Below are positions 17,339 to 26,471 of a DNA stretch of 64,000 nucleotides, in pieces; the first letter of the stretch is position 1, and the number at the start of each line of letters is the position of its first letter. A program made the translations under genes and the position numbers. Location: positions 37,848-101,847 of the forward strand of contig JALORP010000011.1 of the NCBI GenBank assembly GCA_025458865.1, read 5' to 3'. Under the pieces are notes generated by a model that saw nothing but the letters and a program-made list of their open reading frames with translations, made no database searches and was not told the DNA's origin. The stretch comes from Steroidobacteraceae bacterium. Its GTDB lineage: Bacteria; Pseudomonadota; Gammaproteobacteria; Steroidobacterales; Steroidobacteraceae.

Positions 17339-18010
17339 ATGCCCCAGAACGACCCGGTCCTGCCGCGATTTGCCGCCGGGCTGGCAGGAGCGCTGCTCGC
17401 GATCGGCGCCATGGTCTGCGCTCCGGCGGGCGCCGTCGACGAGACGGCCGGTGCGCCGGGAAAGCCGCCGTTCGCACGGGTGCTCGTGCTGGGCGTCAGC
17501 CCGAACCCCAACCAGCGTTGCCCCTTCGAGCGCTTCCTCGCGAGCAGCATGAAGAGCGAGGCCACGACGGCGATTGCGAGCTGCGACGTCATGGACTACA
17601 AGACCCCGATCACCCGCGAGGTCATCGACAAGGCCGTCGCGGAGTACCAGCTCGACGCCGTGCTCGCCACGAGCCTCGTCGGCAGCCAGCTGTCTGCTGG
17701 CGAAGGCGGCAGCCGCGACACCCGCGGCAGCGGCGAGTACAAGGCCATCGATAGCGGCTGGGCTTACTACGGCGGCTATTACGGCGTCTACGGCGTGCCT
17801 GTCGTCTACGGCGAATTCGTCACGACGCCGTCCATCTTCACGATGCAGGGCGAGGTCGAACTCGTCTCCCGCCTGTACGAGACGCAGGGCGCGACGCTCG
17901 TCCACGAGGTCAAGACGAAGGCGAAGGACCTGGAGTCGCGTGCGGACGCGCTTGCCAAGGTCACGCCACCGATCGCGAAGAAGCTGCGGCGGGAAAGGCT
18001 GATTCGCTAG
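17339..18010 (+). CDS. Exported protein of unknown function with Tyr/Gly-rich segment
   Basis: The 223-residue protein has a signal peptide (hydrophobic about 11-32, cleavage near AGAV). An alpha/beta domain follows ([34 protein letters not shown]), then a Gly/Tyr-rich loop ([12 protein letters not shown], about 138-150), beta strands and a basic helical tail. It broadly resembles exported proteins with a DUF4136-like nucleotide-hydrolase-style beta fold, but I cannot name the family. It lies 45 bases after the HIBADH-like gene and converges with msrA. Confidence 0.8.
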   Translation: MPQNDPVLPRFAAGLAGALLAIGAMVCAPAGAVDETAGAPGKPPFARVLVLGVSPNPNQRCPFERFLASSMKSEATTAIASCDVMDYKTPITREVIDKAVAEYQLDAVLATSLVGSQLSAGEGGSRDTRGSGEYKAIDSGWAYYGGYYGVYGVPVVYGEFVTTPSIFTMQGEVELVSRLYETQGATLVHEVKTKAKDLESRADALAKVTPPIAKKLRRERLIR

Positions 18011-18029
18011 GCGGCGCTGCGGCCGGGGC

Positions 18030-18686
18030 CTACGCGGCCCCCGCGATGCCCACCGGGCAGCTCACGCCCGTGCCGCCGAGCCCGCAGTAGCCGCCCGGGT
18101 TCTTCGCCAGGTACTGCTGGTGGTAATCCTCGGCGTAGTAGAACTCGCCGGCCGGCTGGATCTCGGTGGTGATCTTCGCGCGGTGGCCGGCGGCGTCGAG
18201 CGCCTTCTGGTAGGCCTCGCGCGAGGCCTCGGCCGCCGACTGCTGCGCCGCCGAAGTGGTGTAGATGCCCGATCGGTATTGCGTGCCGATGTCACCGCCC
18301 TGGCGCATGCCCTGCGTCGGGTCGTGCGATTCCCAGAACACCTTGAGCAGCTGGCCGTAGCTGGTCCGAGTGGGGTCGAAGATCACGCGCACGACCTCGA
18401 CGTGACCGGTGAGCCCGCTGCAGACCTCCTCGTAAGTCGGGTTCGGCGTCGTGCCGGCCGCGTAGCCGACCGCGGTGACGAAGACGCCCGGCTGCTGCCA
18501 GAGGCGGCGCTCCGCCCCCCAGAAGCAGCCCAGGCCGAAGACGGCCTCCTCGAGGCCCGCCGGGTAGGGCGGCTTCAGCGGCTGGCCGTTGACGTAGTGG
18601 CGGTCCGGAACCGGCAGCGGCGTGGACCGGCCGGGCAGGGCCTCACCGGGAGCCGGCATCGTCGTCTTCCTGCCTGCGAGTGCCAT
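18030..18686 (-). CDS. msrA: Peptide-methionine (S)-S-oxide reductase MsrA
   Basis: Reduces the S-epimer of methionine sulfoxide in proteins. The catalytic motif GCFWGAE is at about residues 53-59 (Cys54 nucleophile). Further conserved blocks are [30 protein letters not shown] and [22 protein letters not shown]-terminal region with two cysteines ([11 protein letters not shown]) probably supplies resolving thiols. The ORF track starts earlier. ATG 18686 was preferred because GGAGGAAC stands seven bases before it, giving 218 residues. No signal peptide is obvious, so it is probably cytoplasmic. Confidence 0.95.
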   Translation of the reverse strand: MALAGRKTTMPAPGEALPGRSTPLPVPDRHYVNGQPLKPPYPAGLEEAVFGLGCFWGAERRLWQQPGVFVTAVGYAAGTTPNPTYEEVCSGLTGHVEVVRVIFDPTRTSYGQLLKVFWESHDPTQGMRQGGDIGTQYRSGIYTTSAAQQSAAEASREAYQKALDAAGHRAKITTEIQPAGEFYYAEDYHQQYLAKNPGGYCGLGGTGVSCPVGIAGAA

Positions 18687-19030
18687 GGGGGTTCCTCCTG
18701 TCGGGTGCCGTAGCGTAGGAGACGTTTCGGCGCTGCGCCAGTTCCCGATTCCGCGGCGCGTCGGGGGCCGGCAGTCGTACCCCATAGGACACCGTACTGC
18801 TCCTTCGCAGGATCGAGGGTCCTCGTCGCCTTGCGGCGCTAGATCACGATCGTGGGATGGCTCCGTGGAGTGTCACCGCGAGCGCAATCGCACGGCCGCC
18901 CATCGCAGCCGGACCGCCACCGGCGCACGTCCGTAGCGAGTCCCGGGCGAATCGAGCCACGCTGGCATGCGGTGCCGGGAAGGGCGGAGCGGGCAGCGGA
19001 AGCCACCGCTGCCCGCTTGACGTAAAGGAA
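18687..19030 (+). other. Intergenic stretch holding the left 22-bp repeat
   Basis: The 344-base gap upstream of msrA contains the left copy of the 22-bp direct repeat (18733-18754). Beyond it lies sequence without a convincing ORF, which I read as the left part of the inserted segment. A 7-bp GTACCCC (18777-18783) has an inverted match, GGGGTAC, at 19935-19941. No RNA gene or terminator with a T-tract is visible. Confidence 0.5.
18733..18754 (+). repeat. 22-bp direct repeat, left copy
   Basis: CTGCGCCAGTTCCCGATTCC followed by GC is identical to 19966-19987 in the same orientation. Similarity extends imperfectly into the following GC-rich GGGGGCCGG. It lies 47 bases upstream of the msrA start. 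Confidence 0.85.
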
Positions 19031-19732
19031 TCAGTCGTAGAACACAGCGACGTCCGCCTGGCAGAAATCTGGATTGCTCAATCTGGAGATTCCAAGCGCA
19101 TACACAGTCATCGGAGCGGGGAAGTCGATCTTCACGTTGCGATCCTCCACGCTGCCGGTCACGAAGATCCGGTTACGCCCAAAGACCGTGAATCCTGGTA
19201 CGCCGGCGTCGCAGTCATTCATCGTCGACTGCTCGAGGCAGACCTCCAGGCGGCATTCCCAGTCCCTGGCCAATGCATCGGTCGACGTGGTGTTCTCGCG
19301 TCCGTTGAACGTGACATGGATGCCCCGCGCAGCGCGGCTCGCATTGGTCAGGATCTCGGCCCGCTCGGACCCGGTTCCTTGTCCCTCGGCGGGGAAATAC
19401 GTCACCCGGTAGCTCTGAACGGCACCCGAGCCTGGCTGGGATCCGGTGTCGAGCAACTCCGAGATGTCTTCCAGCCGATCCAGCACCAGGTCCAGCCGGT
19501 CGCCGACGCCGGTGACCCCTGCATCGATGCTTCCCGTCGTCGTGATCAGCGTGTTCAGCCGGTCAGTGATGGCCACCGGCGCCCTGGGGTTGTCCCGGAT
19601 CTGCTCGGTGACGCCCCTGATCTGGTCCAGCTTCGTGCCGATCGCATCGAGGCGCTCGTTCGTCGCCGGGATGCCCTGTGCCATGGCCGCGCCGGAGACG
19701 AGCCCCGCGAGCCCAAGAACCACGTAACGCAT
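19031..19732 (-). CDS. Exported protein of unknown function, coiled coil plus beta domain
   Basis: The 233-residue protein has a clear signal peptide (cleavage after AMAQ, about 19). A heptad-like helical section follows (about 24-95: ERLDAIGTKLDQIRGVTEQI, DRLDLVLDRLEDISELL), then a C-terminal beta-rich domain with four cysteines (about 110-233). AAGGAGAG lies before the ATG. Base composition is visibly less GC-rich than its neighbours. It is the only gene between the two 22-bp direct repeats, so it looks like the cargo of an insertion. No family recognised. Confidence 0.8.
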   Translation of the reverse strand: MRYVVLGLAGLVSGAAMAQGIPATNERLDAIGTKLDQIRGVTEQIRDNPRAPVAITDRLNTLITTTGSIDAGVTGVGDRLDLVLDRLEDISELLDTGSQPGSGAVQSYRVTYFPAEGQGTGSERAEILTNASRAARGIHVTFNGRENTTSTDALARDWECRLEVCLEQSTMNDCDAGVPGFTVFGRNRIFVTGSVEDRNVKIDFPAPMTVYALGISRLSNPDFCQADVAVFYD

Positions 19733-19965
19733 GCAGTCTCTCCTTGTCAGCTTTGTTGCTGCTTCTTGTGGTGACTAACTGCGGGGCCGGCATTCCCTCC
19801 CGACCAACCACGCGATCGGCTCGAGCCCGTATCCCGCCCTCTCCCCACGCGGCGACTCTACGGAAGGCGCTCTAGGCGCCGCAAGCGCAACCGGACATAA
19901 CGAACAAGTGCATGACGGGTTACCTCTCACACGGGGGGTACCCGAACCCGGGCACGGTTTAGCAC

Positions 19966-19987
19966 CTGCGCCAGTTCCCGATTCCGC
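19966..19987 (+). repeat. 22-bp direct repeat, right copy
   Basis: Identical to 18733-18754 over 22 bases and followed by a similar GCGGCGGGGGCCGG stretch. It lies 32 bases upstream of the VOC gene start. The 1.2 kb between copies holds a single lower-GC gene. Confidence 0.85.
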
Positions 19988-20019
19988 ACGCGGCGGGGGC
20001 CGGGTATCCTTCGCGGCCC

Positions 20020-20988
20020 ATGATGACCGCAATCGAATCGGTGACTGTCGGCGTCCGCGACCTCGACGGCGCCCTCACCCTGTTCCGCGACACCCTCGGC
20101 TACCGGGTGGAGCTCGACGCACGCGCCTCGGTGAACCTGCTGGCGGCCTGGAAGCTGCCGGTGCACGAGGACGTGCGCCTCGTGACACTGTCCTGCGACG
20201 GTCATCCCTGGGGACGCCTGCGCCTCGCCCACTGGCGGGACGCGGCCGCATCCGTCACGCGAGACGACTTCGGCCCAGGCGCGCCGGACCGGCCGACCGA
20301 CGCGGGCCCGAAGGCCCTCGACATCTACACCGGCGCACCCATCGCAGCCGCGCTCGAGGCGCTCGCGGCCGCAGGCTGCGCCCCGCGCGGCCGCGCCGAG
20401 CGGTTCCACATCGGCAGCAACGACACCGAGGAGGTCATCGTCAGCGGACCCGACGGCGTGGCCCTGCTCGTCATGGTGGGCCACGGGCACGTGGCCGGCA
20501 TTCGCCGCCTCGCCCCGGCCGCAGGCCACTTCAGCGAGGTCGCCACCGTCTCGATCGTGACGCGCGACCTCGATTCCTCCCGGCGCTTCTACGAGGAGGC
20601 GCTCGGCTGGGTGCACGAGGCCACGGACGTCGAACTGCGGGGCGAGCACCGCGACGCCGCCTGCAGGCTCTATGGCGTGCCGGAAGGCACGCGCGTGCAC
20701 ATGGCCGTCTACCGTGAGCGGCGCCAGGCCTCCGGCAAGGTTGTCCTGGTGCACTTCCACGATCGCACCACCGGCCCCCTCGCCCATCCGATGCGTCCAG
20801 GCCAGAACGGCCTGGCGCTGCTGACCTGTCGCTGCCCCGACCTCGAGGCGCTCGCCGCCCGGCTCGGCCGGGCGGGCGGCCAGGTCGAGTCCGTCATCCA
20901 GCACGTGGCGGTGGACGCAGGCGTTCCCTGCCGCGTGATGCTGGTGCGCGGCCCGAGCGGCGAGCTCTTCGAATGCGTGGAGCGCTGA
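20020..20988 (+). CDS. Two-domain VOC (glyoxalase/dioxygenase superfamily) protein
   Basis: The 322-residue protein contains two vicinal-oxygen-chelate modules: about residues 3-150 (SVTVGVRDLDGALTLFRDTLGYRVEL) and about 170-320 (VSIVTRDLDSSRRFYEEALGW, ending [11 protein letters not shown]). The enzyme class cannot be fixed, because metal ligands are not obvious at every expected place. Two in-frame ATGs occur at 20020 and 20023. The 3' end overlaps the protease gene by 16 bases, implying coupling. It is divergent from the repeat-bounded segment. Confidence 0.85.
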   Translation: MMTAIESVTVGVRDLDGALTLFRDTLGYRVELDARASVNLLAAWKLPVHEDVRLVTLSCDGHPWGRLRLAHWRDAAASVTRDDFGPGAPDRPTDAGPKALDIYTGAPIAAALEALAAAGCAPRGRAERFHIGSNDTEEVIVSGPDGVALLVMVGHGHVAGIRRLAPAAGHFSEVATVSIVTRDLDSSRRFYEEALGWVHEATDVELRGEHRDAACRLYGVPEGTRVHMAVYRERRQASGKVVLVHFHDRTTGPLAHPMRPGQNGLALLTCRCPDLEALAARLGRAGGQVESVIQHVAVDAGVPCRVMLVRGPSGELFECVER

Positions 20989-21950
20989 CCCTCGCCGCGA
21001 CCGGCCTGCTCAGCCTGACTGCCTGGGGGGCCGCTCCCCCGGTGGCGCCTGCGGACGAGGACCGCGCGCCGGCCGGGAGCCGGACGATCCCGCTGCCCGA
21101 GGTCACGGTCGCCGCCCCCGAACCCCGCTACGTCGCGCCGACGCTACGAGACCGCATCGGGCGGATCTGGGCTCCCGTGTTGATCAACGGCCAGGGACCC
21201 TTCCGGCTGGTGCTCGACACCGGCGCGAGCCGCTCGGCCGTCACGACGAAGGTGGCGGAGTCTCTCGGCATCCCGATCGAGGAGTCCAGCCGCGTCACGA
21301 TGCACGGCGTGACCGGATCGGCCATGGCGGCCACGATCCGCGCGGACCGGCTCGAGGTGGGCGACCTGCTGGTCGAGCGCCCGCAGCTGCTGATCGTCGA
21401 GGACGCGTTCGGCGGAGCCGAGGGAGTGCTCGCGACCGAGGGCCTCAAGGACAAGCGGATCACCATCGAGTTCCGGCGCGACCGGATCGAGATCGCGCGC
21501 TCGCGCCGCCAGCCCGCGCCGGCCGGCTTCGCCACCATCCCGGTGCAGCTGGCGCAGGCGCGCGTCATCACCAGCGACGCGCGCGTAGGGCCGCTCGGCG
21601 TGAAGGCGATCATCGACACCGGCGCGCAACAGACCATCGGCAACCTCGCGCTCCGCGACCGGCTGCTGGCCCTTCGAGGGACCGCGCCGGGTCGGGAGCA
21701 GGACGTGATCGGCATGACCGGCGACGTGCAGAGCGGGCCGAATGCCCCCGTGCCGTCCATCGGCCTCGGCGAGATCCAGATCAACAATGCCGACATCACG
21801 TTCGTGGACCTGCACATCTTCCGCCACTGGGGCTACGTCGACGAGCCGGTTCTGATGATCGGCATGGACGTGCTCGGCCTGCTGGACACCCTGATCATCG
21901 ACTACCGCCGGCGCGAGCTGCAGGTCCGTACGCGCCGCGGCGCCCCGTAG
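20973..21950 (+). CDS. Exported retropepsin-like aspartic protease with two DTGA halves
   Basis: The 325-residue protein has a signal peptide (about 1-24) and two retropepsin-like half-domains. Each has a catalytic-type [14 protein letters not shown] with Asp82 and IIDTGAQQ with Asp215, about 133 residues apart. Conserved hydrophobic-Gly segments follow each ([35 protein letters not shown]). Having both aspartates in one chain suggests a pseudo-dimeric active site of the pepsin kind, rather than the usual homodimer. It starts inside the VOC gene and is followed by an aldo/keto reductase. The substrate is unknown, and it probably acts in the periplasm. Confidence 0.87.
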   Translation: MRGALTLAATGLLSLTAWGAAPPVAPADEDRAPAGSRTIPLPEVTVAAPEPRYVAPTLRDRIGRIWAPVLINGQGPFRLVLDTGASRSAVTTKVAESLGIPIEESSRVTMHGVTGSAMAATIRADRLEVGDLLVERPQLLIVEDAFGGAEGVLATEGLKDKRITIEFRRDRIEIARSRRQPAPAGFATIPVQLAQARVITSDARVGPLGVKAIIDTGAQQTIGNLALRDRLLALRGTAPGREQDVIGMTGDVQSGPNAPVPSIGLGEIQINNADITFVDLHIFRHWGYVDEPVLMIGMDVLGLLDTLIIDYRRRELQVRTRRGAP

Positions 21951-22002
21951 CAGCACGCGGCGCGCTAGACTGCGGCTCCCACCGCGGCACGGGCGGAATT
22001 CC

Positions 22003-22989
22003 ATGCAGGTACGTTCACTCGGCACGCAGGGCCTCTCGGCCTCTGCGCTCGGCCTCGGCTGCATGGGCATGAGCTGGGCCTACGGCGAGCCCGACGAGCG
22101 GGAGTCCGTCGAGACGATCCGGCGCGCGCTGGACCTGGGGATCACCTTCTTCGACACCGCGGAGGTCTACGGGCCGTACGCAAACGAGCGGCTCCTCGGC
22201 CGCGCGCTGGGCGCCGACCGCGACCGGGCGGTGATCGCCACGAAGTTCGGGTTCCGGATCGTGGACGGGCGCATCGAGGGGCTCGACAGCAGCCCCGGCA
22301 ACGTGCGCCGCGTCTGCGAGGCGGCGCTCGAGCGGCTGGGGACCGACCGCATCGATCTCTTGTACCAGCATCGCGTCGACCCCGACGTGCCAATCGAGGA
22401 CACGGTTGGGGCGATGGCGGAGCTCGTGCGCGAGGGCAAGGTGCGCTTCCTGGGCCTGTCCGAGGCCAGCGCGGCGACGCTCGAACGGGCGCACGCGGTG
22501 CACCCGATCAGCGCGCTGCAGTCCGAGTACTCGCTGTTCGAACGCGGCATCGAGGCCTCCGTGCTGCCGGCCTGCCGCCGCCTCGGCATTGGCCTGGTGC
22601 CCTACTCGCCGCTGGGACGCGCCTTCCTCACGGGCCAGGCGCAGCGCGCCGAGGAGTATTCCGCGCGCAGCGATTTCCGCGCCGGCATGCCGCGCTTCCA
22701 GGGCGAAAACTACGACCGCAACCTGCGCCTGGTCGAGGCCCTCAAGGGGATTGCCGCGAACGTCGGCGCGACGCCCGCGCAGGTGGCGCTCGCGTGGCTG
22801 CTGCGGCAGGGCGAGGACATCGTGCCGATCCCCGGCACGAAGCGCCGCCGGTGGCTGGAGGAGAACGCCGCCGCCGCAGCGCTCTCGCTGCCCGGCGACG
22901 TCATGGCGGAGCTGGACCGTGTGTTCGCACCCGAGGCCGTGTCCGGGGAGCGCTACGCGCCCGTCCACCTGCGCTACCTCGACCGGTAG
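22003..22989 (+). CDS. Aldo/keto reductase
   Basis: The 328-residue NADPH-dependent reductase has the (beta/alpha)8 family signatures [34 protein letters not shown] (catalytic Asp and Tyr), IATKFGF (Lys) and the active-site His within LLYQHRVD. The C-terminal cofactor segment VPIPGTKRR is present. It matches the YajO/Tas-like group acting on aldehydes or ketones, with physiological substrate unknown. Its last 16 bases overlap the convergent HhH gene. Confidence 0.93.
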   Translation: MQVRSLGTQGLSASALGLGCMGMSWAYGEPDERESVETIRRALDLGITFFDTAEVYGPYANERLLGRALGADRDRAVIATKFGFRIVDGRIEGLDSSPGNVRRVCEAALERLGTDRIDLLYQHRVDPDVPIEDTVGAMAELVREGKVRFLGLSEASAATLERAHAVHPISALQSEYSLFERGIEASVLPACRRLGIGLVPYSPLGRAFLTGQAQRAEEYSARSDFRAGMPRFQGENYDRNLRLVEALKGIAANVGATPAQVALAWLLRQGEDIVPIPGTKRRRWLEENAAAAALSLPGDVMAELDRVFAPEAVSGERYAPVHLRYLDR

Positions 22990-23840
22990 TACTCCCTGCA
23001 TGCGGCCTCGAGCCCCCGCACGACGCGCCGGCCCGCGAGCACCCCGGCAGTCTCCGTGACCACCGTGCGCTGGCCCTCCTGCGCGCCATCGGTGGTGAAG
23101 TAGATCACCACCCAGTCGCGCGTGTGGCCCAGCTCGTGCGCGCGCGCGGTGTTGGAGAACAGCGCGCTGAAGTGCCACGAGCCCCGCTCGGTGTGCAGCA
23201 CCGGCAGCCAGGCCTCGCCGGTGGGATTGAAGCGCCGCGGCGCAATGGTCGGCAGACGGCCCGCCTCCGCGCCCTCGCGGTACTCCCGGTCCACGTCCAG
23301 CAGCAGCGCCACGCCAGGCTCCTGCCCCCCCGGACTGGCGGAGCGCGGAGGCCGCGTGCGCGCCAGCATCCCGGCGAGCGCGGCGCGCACCATGGCCGCG
23401 CGCCGCGGGCCTACGCCCGGGAGCGCCTCGAGCGAGCCGTCGTGCGCCGTCGCCTCGAACGCCTCAAGCGTGTCCACGTGCAGGCCATCGTGGATGCGCC
23501 GCGCGAGCGCCGGGCCGATGCCCGGAACCGTCTGGAACAGCGCCTCGGGGTCCAGGCTGCCGCGCAGCCGCTCGAGCTGGCTGGAGCGGCCGGTGCGCAC
23601 CAGCTCGGCGATGGTCGCGGCAATCGAGCTGCCGATGCCCGGCAGCGCCTCGAGGCCTGCGACGCCCTGCTCGGCGTGGATGTCCCCGACGTCGCGCCCG
23701 AGCCCCGCCACCGTGTCCGCGGCGCGCCGGTAGGCGCCCACCCGGAAGGGATTCGCACGCTGGCTGGCGAGCAGGTCGGCGAACTGGCGCAGGCGCTCGG
23801 CCACCTGCAGGTTGCGCGTCGTGCCGACCGGTTCGGTCAT
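22974..23840 (-). CDS. Helix-hairpin-helix protein resembling the PolX lyase domain
   Basis: The N-terminal half (about 10-165) resembles the 8-kDa/fingers part of family X DNA polymerases: [21 protein letters not shown], then HhH motifs [25 protein letters not shown] and [12 protein letters not shown]. There is no polymerase palm. The rest is a separate beta-rich domain of about 110 residues ([32 protein letters not shown]). Length is 288 residues. It likely binds DNA. Whether the second domain is enzymatic is unknown. Its start overlaps the metallophosphoesterase stop (ATGA), so the two are translated together. Confidence 0.82.
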   Translation of the reverse strand: MTEPVGTTRNLQVAERLRQFADLLASQRANPFRVGAYRRAADTVAGLGRDVGDIHAEQGVAGLEALPGIGSSIAATIAELVRTGRSSQLERLRGSLDPEALFQTVPGIGPALARRIHDGLHVDTLEAFEATAHDGSLEALPGVGPRRAAMVRAALAGMLARTRPPRSASPGGQEPGVALLLDVDREYREGAEAGRLPTIAPRRFNPTGEAWLPVLHTERGSWHFSALFSNTARAHELGHTRDWVVIYFTTDGAQEGQRTVVTETAGVLAGRRVVRGLEAACREYYRSR

Positions 23841-24913
23841 GCGGGCCGGCTCGGCAGCCTCTCGCCGTCCCAGAACACCAGTTCGCCGAGGTCGGGCCGC
23901 ACCGCAGCGAGCGCGGGACGGCTCCACTCGCCAGGCCATCGGTAGTCCACGCAAATCGCGAGGCGGCCGGGGCCAATCCAGTCGCCGGCGGAAGAACCGC
24001 CGAAGAGCGCGGCGTGCTCGTCGAAGGGCTCGAGCGGCTTGTGGACGCGATGGCGCCAGTAATGGCCGAAGACCGTCGGCCGGTCGAGAACCGATTCTTC
24101 CCACCAGGGTACGCGCTCGAGGAAACGCCACTTCTTGCCCAGCCACTGCGGGACGGGCGCGGGGCGCTCGGGCCCGGAGGTCAGGAGCTTGACCGGGTTC
24201 TCGCGCTGCTCGATGTGCTCGCCCGGCACGAGGTCGTCGATCAGCATCTGCTCCTCGACCGTCACGCCGTGGTCGGCCTGCCAGTCCTGCGTGCGGCGGC
24301 GCTCCTCCAGCGCCTTTCGCGCCGCCGGGTAACGCTCGGTCAGGCCCGCCCGCGCGAGGTGCTCGGCAGCGCGGGCGCGGCCGGCGGCGATGACCTCGCC
24401 GTTGGAGCGGGCCCCGAGGCGCTCGATGAACGCGAGGCTCCGGGCGTCCCAGCAGGCGTGCACGACGCGCAGGCGCGGATGCTCCGCGACGAGCGGCAGC
24501 GTCTCGCAGAACGCGCGTATGAGCTCCCGGGACCCGGGATCGGCGCGGCGGAACGGGCCGAAGTCCGCCTCGTCCCTCGACGCGTCCGCGTCGCCGCCGA
24601 AGAACCACGCGTTGCCGGCCTTGCGCTGCTCTCGTTCGTCGGGGTCCACGAGCGGCAGCTCGTGATTGCCGAGCAGGCAGGTCGCTCCACCCCGCTCGAC
24701 GGCGCGCATGACGATCTCGAACACGCCCGGGCTGTCCGGGCCCCGGTCGCCGAGATCGCCGACGAAAACCAGGCGCCGGCCCGCGGCGTGGCGGCCATCC
24801 GTGTCGTAACCTAGCACGTCGAGCAGCCGCTCGAGCGCCTGGCGCTGGCCGTGAACGTCGCCGACCACGTCGACCGGAACTTCCTCCAGCCGGCGAACGG
24901 GACTGTATGGCAT
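23837..24913 (-). CDS. Calcineurin-like metallophosphoesterase
   Basis: The 358-residue protein carries the standard dimetal motifs in order: GDVHGQ (about 18-23), GDLGDRGPDS (about 52-61), GNHE, and later histidines (VHACWD, FGHYW). Family members include protein phosphatases and diadenosine tetraphosphatases. Here the extra about 120-residue C-terminal part sets it apart from simple ApaH/PrpE enzymes. It is overlapped by the HhH gene, suggesting joint function on nucleic acid or a nucleotide (inference). ATG 24913 is preceded by AGGAGTGCCCC. Confidence 0.88.
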   Translation of the reverse strand: MPYSPVRRLEEVPVDVVGDVHGQRQALERLLDVLGYDTDGRHAAGRRLVFVGDLGDRGPDSPGVFEIVMRAVERGGATCLLGNHELPLVDPDEREQRKAGNAWFFGGDADASRDEADFGPFRRADPGSRELIRAFCETLPLVAEHPRLRVVHACWDARSLAFIERLGARSNGEVIAAGRARAAEHLARAGLTERYPAARKALEERRRTQDWQADHGVTVEEQMLIDDLVPGEHIEQRENPVKLLTSGPERPAPVPQWLGKKWRFLERVPWWEESVLDRPTVFGHYWRHRVHKPLEPFDEHAALFGGSSAGDWIGPGRLAICVDYRWPGEWSRPALAAVRPDLGELVFWDGERLPSRPA

Positions 24914-24949
24914 GGGGCACTCCTTGCTTGCGCCGGGCTGCCCCGCGTC

Positions 24950-25558
24950 CTAGAAGGCGAACGAGAGGCCGGCCAGCAGCTCGAACTGCAGCAGCGAGCT
25001 GCCGCTCGCGACGATCCGGCAGAAATTCTCCTCCCCGCCCGTCCTGCAGAAGACCGCGCTGTCCGAGTCCATCAGCGTCATGTAGCCGCGCGCCTCGAGG
25101 CGCAGCGCGACGCGCTCGGCGAGCGGCATTTCGAGGCCCACGCCCAGCGAGAACGAGAACCGCGTTTCGTCGTCGTAGCCCGACGCGCCCGGAGAGAAGC
25201 GCGTCGCGCCGATGCCGCCGGACACGAAGCTGTTGACCCGTTCGCCCTCGCTGATCGGCGCCGTTCCGCCGATGTGAAGCACCTCGACGTCCACGTCGAG
25301 CTGGCCCTCCGGCTCGACGATCTCCGAGCCCTGGCGCGAATACCAGAGCTGCCACCAGGTGCCGGGGCCGTGGCGCAGCTCCAGCGCGAGCGCAAGACTC
25401 GCGGATTCCTCGAGATCCCGGTCCGCGCCCGTGTCGGCGTCCTCGAAGCTGCCGCCGGCTCGCCCCCCGGCATGCGGCACGATCCGGAAGACCGGCTCGT
25501 CCGCCGCCGCGGCCGCGGACAGCATCCCGAGGGACAGGAGGAGCAGGATTGCGCGCAT
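24950..25558 (-). CDS. Small outer-membrane beta-barrel protein
   Basis: The 202-residue protein has a signal peptide (1-20), then alternating hydrophobic strands ending LLAGLSFAF with C-terminal Phe. Features such as GGIGATRFSP and FSFSLGVGLEMPLAERVALRLEA resemble OmpW/OmpA-like eight-stranded barrels with the OMP_b-brl pattern. The ORF track extends to 25618 but ATG 25558 opens directly into the signal peptide. It lies 36 bases after the metallophosphoesterase start codon and may be its own unit. The function is unknown. Confidence 0.83.
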   Translation of the reverse strand: MRAILLLLSLGMLSAAAAADEPVFRIVPHAGGRAGGSFEDADTGADRDLEESASLALALELRHGPGTWWQLWYSRQGSEIVEPEGQLDVDVEVLHIGGTAPISEGERVNSFVSGGIGATRFSPGASGYDDETRFSFSLGVGLEMPLAERVALRLEARGYMTLMDSDSAVFCRTGGEENFCRIVASGSSLLQFELLAGLSFAF

Positions 25559-25636
25559 GGAACACTCCGTGTTGACCCAGGGGACAACGTTATCCCTTTG
25601 CACGGCCAGCGCAAGCACCCTCGCCTAGAATGGGCC

Positions 25637-26278
25637 ATGTCCCGCATCCTGAAATCCGACCTCTTCGGCCGGGTCGTGCTCGAGGACGGCGAACGCACGG
25701 TGCGGCGGGACACCACGTCCGCCCGCGGGTGGCTCCTCCCGCTCGCCCGCCGGCTGGCCCGCCGCGAGGCACGGGCGCTGTCGAGCCTGGACGGCCTGGC
25801 CGGCACCCCGCGGCTGCTGTCCTTCGACGGCCGTGTGCTGCGCCGAAGCTGGGTGCCAGGCCGGCCCATGCAGGTCGCGCGACCCGTGGATCCGTCCTAC
25901 TTCCGGGAAGCCTTGACGCTGCTGCGCCGCCTGCACCGGGCGGGCGTCGCCCACAACGACCTCGCGAAGGAGCCCAACTGGCTGGTGACGACGGACGGAC
26001 GCCCGGCGCTGGTGGACTTCCAGCTCGCACTGGTGTCGAGGCGCCGGGGACGGCTCTTCCGCGCGCTCGCTCGCGAGGACCTGCGCCACCTGCTGAAGCA
26101 CAAGCGCACCTATTGCCCGCAACGGCTCACCGCCCGGCAGAAGCGCATCCTCGCCACGCCCGCGCCGCATACGCGCCTGTGGCGGGCGACCGGCAAGCGG
26201 CTCTACACCTTCGTGACGCGCCGCCTGCTCGGATGGTCCGACCGCGAGGGTGCGGGTGACCGTAACCTGCGCGGATAA
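25637..26278 (+). CDS. RIO/KdkA-like small kinase
   Basis: The 213-residue protein has a compact protein-kinase-like core. The catalytic loop is HRAGVAHNDLAKEPNWLV (HxDLxxxxN) and the metal-binding DFQLA replaces DFG, as in LPS heptose/Kdo kinases and RIO-type kinases. The N-terminal Gly-loop is poorly conserved. It likely phosphorylates a lipopolysaccharide sugar or a protein, and is cytoplasmic or at the membrane face. A TAGAAT hexamer ends about eight bases before the ATG, with little room for a Shine-Dalgarno, suggesting a very short leader. The longer ORF to 24851 is antisense run-on. Confidence 0.85.
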   Translation: MSRILKSDLFGRVVLEDGERTVRRDTTSARGWLLPLARRLARREARALSSLDGLAGTPRLLSFDGRVLRRSWVPGRPMQVARPVDPSYFREALTLLRRLHRAGVAHNDLAKEPNWLVTTDGRPALVDFQLALVSRRRGRLFRALAREDLRHLLKHKRTYCPQRLTARQKRILATPAPHTRLWRATGKRLYTFVTRRLLGWSDREGAGDRNLRG

Positions 26279-26471
26279 ACAGCACCGACCGCTCGCGCCG
26301 CGACCGAGGTGGCGAGGGGGCCCCACAGCCGAGCGTAAAGCGGCGCGAGGCTCGGCGAGCGCCGCAGCGAGGCGAGGAGTGCCCCCCGCCGGATCCCGGT
26401 CGCGGCGCAGGCACTGCTCACGGTGGCGTCCGCGCGCGATCCGCCAGCATGCGATCCGCTAGAATGTGGCC

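Noticed and set aside
18733-19987. CRISPR array
   Set aside because: Only two repeat copies 1.2 kb apart with a gene between; no regular spacers or cas genes.
26279-26471. Possible small gene or RNA in the GC-rich gap before 26472
   Set aside because: ORFs there are short and antisense-like, and the GC-rich palindromic patches have no clear stem-loop plus T-tract.
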